Of a stretch of DNA of 64,000 nucleotides, positions 60,231 to 64,000 are shown one piece after another. Under the pieces are notes generated by a model. It did no database searches. It was not told the origin of the DNA and worked only from the letters and a program-made list of their open reading frames with translations. The first letter of the stretch is position 1, and the number at the start of each line of letters is the position of its first letter. Position numbers and translations under genes: made by a program. This DNA is from Lumbricus terrestris (taxonomy: Eukaryota; Annelida; Clitellata; Crassiclitellata; Lumbricidae), in contig OX457042.1 in assembly GCA_949752735.1 (NCBI GenBank), positions 26,335,400 through 26,399,399 on the forward strand, given 5' to 3'.

Positions 60231-60860
60231 TGCTTCCTTTGCGGCCTTGTTGTTTAAGGCCTATAATAGATCGAGTTTGGAATTTTGGGCAAATATATGA
60301 ATTGGCAGCTTGGACTTCTACTTTAAGAACTTTGAGATCAAATTCAACAATTTTTATTCATTTTTAAATGTTAGAAGATACAATAAATAAAGGCCTCTAT
60401 GTGTGCCGGAAAAGCACGGAAACGGAATGCTGTTTACGGAAAGCAACTGTTTTCGTCTTGCTAGCTTTACCGAGGTGGGTAAGACATAGAACTAGGTGGG
60501 GAGGCTTCAGGCCAACCCAATATAAACAATGCAACTCATATGGTGCGTTTTCGGTATAATATTACGAAGAGACGGAACCAGATGGTTCGGAAAACGGAAA
60601 ATATTTTCGTGTTGCTAACTTTACCGAGGTAACCATGTAGCCTACCCGCGCGACGCCTAAACCAACTCTAACCAACCCTCACGACGCCTCGAGAGGATGA
60701 GTGCTGAATCTCTTTACCTTGGATCCCCGAAACGAATATCCGCCAGAACCCCTAAATCGAATTTCTAATTGCAACTCAATTTTTTTTACACTAAACCTGA
60801 CTAATCTGTGTTATCAGCAACATTAGCAGGATCATTATTTATTCATTCTTTCCTTCATTC

Positions 60861-61208
60861 ACTGGATTTATATAGCGCTCCTTGAGAAATCTCAAAGGCG
60901 CTCCCAGCCCAGCCACGGCGATATGTCATGTACTTAATTTAGCTCTGAATGGCTTTCGAGAGTTCGGCCGCTTTCTATAAAACTGTTTTCGGGAAAAAGC
61001 GGCATTCGATTTGCCCCCAACCCTTAACATGGATCTAACCGACCCTCACAAAGTAAGCAGACTTACTGGATTTATATAGCGCTCCTTGAGAAATCTCAAA
61101 GGCGCTCCCAGCCCAGCCACGGCGATATGTCATGTACTTAATTTAGCTCGTAATGGCTTTAGAGAGTTCGACCGCTTTCTATAAAACTGTTTTCGGGAAA
61201 AAGCGGCA
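60861..61208 (+). repeat. Direct duplication of ~145 bp, period 204
   Basis: The segment starting ACTGGATTTATATAGCGCTC at 60861 is repeated from 61065, through GGCGCTCCCAGCCCAGCCAC to GGGAAAAAGCGGCA. TATATAGCGCTCCTTGAG followed by GGCGCTCCCAG is a LINE/SINE tail in reverse orientation. Confidence 0.85.
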
Positions 61209-61209
61209 G

Positions 61210-61890
61210 TCAGATCAATATTAATATGAAACAGAAACGCGAAATGCGTATACTTACAAAACTTTCAATTTCTTCGATCAATAGAACCACGCCATGCTGT
61301 AACTTGAGAAAATGGCGAACCGGAGGCGATCGTTAAACGTGCTTCATTTTCCGGTAAAAGCTGGTACCCTGTTTTACCGCAGTTAACACTAAGCACCAAA
61401 TGGCAGCAGAGTTCATCATTGTCATCATAAATGTGAAGGCCTATATGCTATAATTATTATTTATCCCACGTTTTACTCGATAGCGCCGTTATAAAATTAT
61501 TTTTTAATGTTAGTAGCACAACGTATGAAAGTTATTTTGTCGTGTTGTGTAAATAATGGCATACACTAGGCCCATGCAGTGAATGAATGCTTGATACACC
61601 ATCTGCACCTATGGGCCTAAATGTAACCAGTTATTTTACTGTCTTGTGTCTTTTGGTAATCATCTTAATGGAAATGCACATCTGTCAAATTTACCCGTAG
61701 CCACAATCGATTAGAATTATTGCAATAGAATTATGCTATTTTGTATAGGCCTAAAAGGCTAATTATAATTTTGTTATTGATGCTAAGACTTCGAGTCTAA
61801 AATGAATGTGATATTCAGTTCTTTGTTTAGCCTAACTCTTAAACTAGACTGCATAGGCTTAATTTTACAGGCTACAAAGAAACATTTTCT
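61210..61890. other. No gene seen
   Basis: AT-rich unique-looking sequence with several TAGGCCTA words. Confidence 0.55.
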
Positions 61891-61896
61891 GCTTTC

Positions 61897-62101
61897 CAGG
61901 GCTTTTTTAACGTGCAGTTGTACACAAAATGTGCAGTTCTAAATGGATATGTGCAGCTGTAGAAGCACTTCTGTCACAAGTTCTGTGCAGTTAAAACTAG
62001 CAAAAAGGTCGTTGTCATCCGATTGGAAATAATTTACCATGGAGGATGGGAAGAGAAAGCAGAGGTTGTGCAGTTCTAAAAATTCCTTTAAAACAGCCCT
62101 G
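61897..62101. mobile_element. hAT-like MITE, GTGCAGTT family, copy 3
   Basis: Same ends as copy 1 (CAGGGCTTTTTTAACGTGC and TTTAAAACAGCCCTG), with duplication CTGCTTTC (61889-61896 and 62102-62109). Length is 205 bases with no coding capacity. Confidence 0.95.
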
Positions 62102-62159
62102 CTGCTTTCCATCTTAGTTGTTTTTAACTCATTAACGAAGTTTGATATAAAAAATATAT

Positions 62160-62212
62160 AGCGTCTGAGAAGTAACCTTGAAGGGTGCTATAACAAGTGC
62201 ACATACAAACAA
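62160..62212 (+). mobile_element. SINE 3' tail fragment
   Basis: The stretch ending CTATAACAAGTGCACATACAAAC matches the 3' tail of the SINE at 7890-8112 almost exactly, preceded by CTGAGAAGTAACCTTGAAGGG. The head and centre are absent. Confidence 0.7.
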
Positions 62213-62729
62213 CATAATGAAAGCTCATGTAATATGTCATATAGGCTTAGCCTAATATTAATAAGCCTGCCATACGCAGGACTATGTATAGGGACCTACT
62301 GAAATATTTCGGATCGGCCTATCGTTCAAAATGTCAAAATCGCAATCCAGTGTTCTTTTTCATTTTGGTCTATTATGCTAACGTGTGTTGACATCAACCA
62401 CCATTATTTCGTGTTTTGCAATAATTTACTACAGGCTTAGGCCTATGGCCTAAAAATGATTATAGGGAATGGTAGCGGAATCTTACTGGAAAATATAGGT
62501 CATAGGTCAACCCGTGCTAGAGAGACATCCTTTGTGTTCTGCTTGAAGGTCACTAGCCTATAAATAGCTTGGATGAATAAAATTAACAAACACACAAATC
62601 TAAACTATATTAATAAAATTTACTTAATATACTAGTCCAAATTGAATATTTATCAAACAATAATTATGTGTGTTTCGGTTTCAAGTATTTTGTCATTCAT
62701 GGATCACTTTTATGCATCCGATATCGTAA

Positions 62730-62801
62730 AGCCGTGTGGTCGACTAGGCAGCGCGTCCGCCCTTAGTATCGGAGTTCGGTGGTTCAAACCTAGCCTCAGA
62801 A
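62730..62801 (+). other. tRNA-like module in array unit 1
   Basis: An A-box-like TGGTCGACTAGG and a B-box-like GGTTCAAACCT are spaced as in tRNA. TCCG and CGGA can pair as an anticodon stem around a 10-base loop. The acceptor arms do not pair and the T stem has a mismatch, so this is not a functional tRNA gene. T-runs beginning 9 bases downstream could end Pol III transcription. It resembles the tRNA-derived head of a SINE. Confidence 0.6.
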
Positions 62802-63178
62802 TAATTTTTTAATTTTTTTTACCATCTTCTTAAAACCAATGTTTTTCAAAGGCAGGGGTTAATGAGACATTTCATGTGATTGACAATCAATGCTCGTCGA
62901 AGGTTTCACCAATAAATCCTTACATATATTAGAGTAACTAAATCATTTTAGAGAGTAGTCCGTGGTGGTCCTGCTAGGTAGCAACGCTTTGTATTGTACA
63001 TGAAGTGTCAATAGATGAATGAATAAAAATAAGCATAAATTTAAACTATATGAACCACATTTGACTTAATATAGGCCTACTAGTTAAAAATCGAATATTT
63101 CTTAAAGAATAATTATGCGTGTTTCGGTTTCAAATATTTTGTCATTCATGGATCACTTTTATGCATCCGATATCGTAA

Positions 63179-63250
63179 AGCCGTGTGGTCGAGTAGGCAG
63201 CGCGTACGCCCTTAGTATCGGAGTTCGGTGGTTCAAACCTCGCCTCAGAA
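63179..63250 (+). other. tRNA-like module in array unit 2
   Basis: Same module with A box TGGTCGAGTAGG, the better match to the consensus, and B box GGTTCAAACCT. The T-stem is weaker than in unit 1 (CTCGC in place of CTAGC). T-runs follow. Confidence 0.6.
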
Positions 63251-63626
63251 TAATTTTTTAATTTTTTTACCATCTTCTTAAAACCAATGTTTTTCAAAGG
63301 CAGGGGTTAATGAGACATTTCATGTGATTGACAATCAATGCTCGTCGAAGGTTTCACCAATAAATCCTTACATATATTAGCTTAACTAAATCATTTTACA
63401 GAGTAGTCTGTGGTGGTCCTGCTAGGTAGCAACGCTTTGTATTGTACATGAAGTGTCAATAGATGAATGAATAAAAATAAGCATAAATTTAAACTATATG
63501 AGCCACATTTGACTTAATATAGGCCTACTAGTTAAAAATCGAATATTTCTTAAAGAATAATTATGCGTGTTTCGGTTTCAAATATTTTGTCATTCATGGA
63601 TCACTTTTATGCATCCGATATCGTAA

Positions 63627-63697
63627 AGCCGTGTGGTTGACTAGGGAGCGCGTACGCCCTTAGTATCGGAGTTCGGTGGTTCAAACCTAGCCTCAGA
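63627..63697 (+). other. tRNA-like module in array unit 3
   Basis: Same module with A box TGGTTGACTAGG and B box GGTTCAAACCT. A run of eight T follows about 17 bases after the module. Confidence 0.58.
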
Positions 63698-64000
63698 ATA
63701 ATTTTTAATTTTTTTTACCATTTTCTTAAAACCAATGTTTTTCAAAGGCAGAGGTTAATGAGACATTTCATGTGATTGACAATCAATGCTCGTCGAAGGT
63801 TTCACCAATAAATCCTTACATATATTAGCTTAACTAAATCATTTTAGAGAGTATTCCGTGGTGGTCCTGCTAGGTAGCAACGCTTTGTATTGTACATGAA
63901 GTGTCAATAGATGAATGAATAAAAATAAGCATAAATTTAAACTATATGAACCACATTTGACTTAATATAGGCCTACTAGTTAAAAATCGAATATTTCTTA

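Larger units (their letters stand above)
62580..64000 (+). repeat. Tandem array of ~448-bp units, each with a tRNA-like module
   Basis: Three units are seen, the last running into the start of a fourth at the window edge. The fixed word GTAAAGCCGTGTGGT occurs at 62726, 63175 and 63623, giving periods of 449 and 448. Units 2 and 3 are nearly identical; unit 1 differs in its first 120 bases. Each unit also carries GAGACATTTCATGTGATTGAC and TAGGTAGCAACGCTTTGTATTG. The array continues beyond the window. Confidence 0.93.

Noticed and set aside
62726..63697. Functional tRNA genes in the terminal array
   Set aside because: Acceptor stem halves do not pair and the D stem is poor; only promoter-like boxes and part of the anticodon stem remain.
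62580..64000. CRISPR-like array
   Set aside because: Repeats are about 448 bp with no short spacers, in animal nuclear DNA.

Overview
The window is nuclear DNA of an animal and is mostly non-coding and repeat-rich. The only convincing host gene is one exon of an innexin (gap-junction channel) gene at 36328-36905 on the + strand. It carries a protostome-type first half of the protein and ends at a clean GT splice donor. That exon, the very frequent palindromic word TAGGCCTA and the mix of transposon families suggest a marine protostome, most likely a lophotrochozoan such as a mollusc or annelid. This placement is inference; echinoderms and hemichordates fit poorly because innexins are not known there.

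Layout. 0-19 kb is dominated by simple repeats: compound AGT/AGC, GAC/GAT, GT, ATGT, AAT, CTGT and GA tracts. Embedded in it are a tRNA-derived SINE (7.9-8.1 kb), the 3' end of a CR1/L2-type LINE (9.7-10.1 kb), a small hAT-like MITE with 8-bp target duplications (14.4 kb) and a decayed mariner-like element with long inverted repeats (15.85-17.26 kb). 19-27 kb holds more LINE 3' ends, several hAT-like MITEs with 8-bp target duplications, a nest of two DNA elements inside a LINE (24.66-25.96 kb) and a LINE reverse-transcriptase fragment (26.95 kb). 28.27-29.47 kb is a 20-bp minisatellite with a 293-bp higher-order period, and a small oppositely oriented block of the same unit lies at 32.69-32.86 kb. 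36.3-36.9 kb is the innexin exon, and what follows is probably its intron. 37.4-46.6 kb contains a TA-flanked MITE, two larger hAT-type non-autonomous elements (37.99-38.92 and 45.50-46.30 kb), a SINE/LINE tail, LINE remnants, a 69-bp coding-phase satellite and a CpG-rich island near 45 kb. 46.9-47.5 kb is a 47-bp satellite of 12 units, each with an AGGTCA-n5-TGACCT palindrome. 48-55 kb contains related fold-back elements and a 1-kb polypurine tract. 56.5-56.8 kb is a hairpin element bearing five CCAAT boxes. 58.4-60.2 kb holds two tandem arrays. 62.6-64.0 kb is a tandem array of about 448-bp units, each with a tRNA-like module, that runs off the window.

No operon, CRISPR array, rRNA gene or intact tRNA gene was seen. 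Apart from the innexin exon, the long open frames are satellite or microsatellite translations or transposon relics. The 8-bp target duplications around seven short elements and two larger ones are the best-supported structural calls here and point to strong past hAT activity in this genome.
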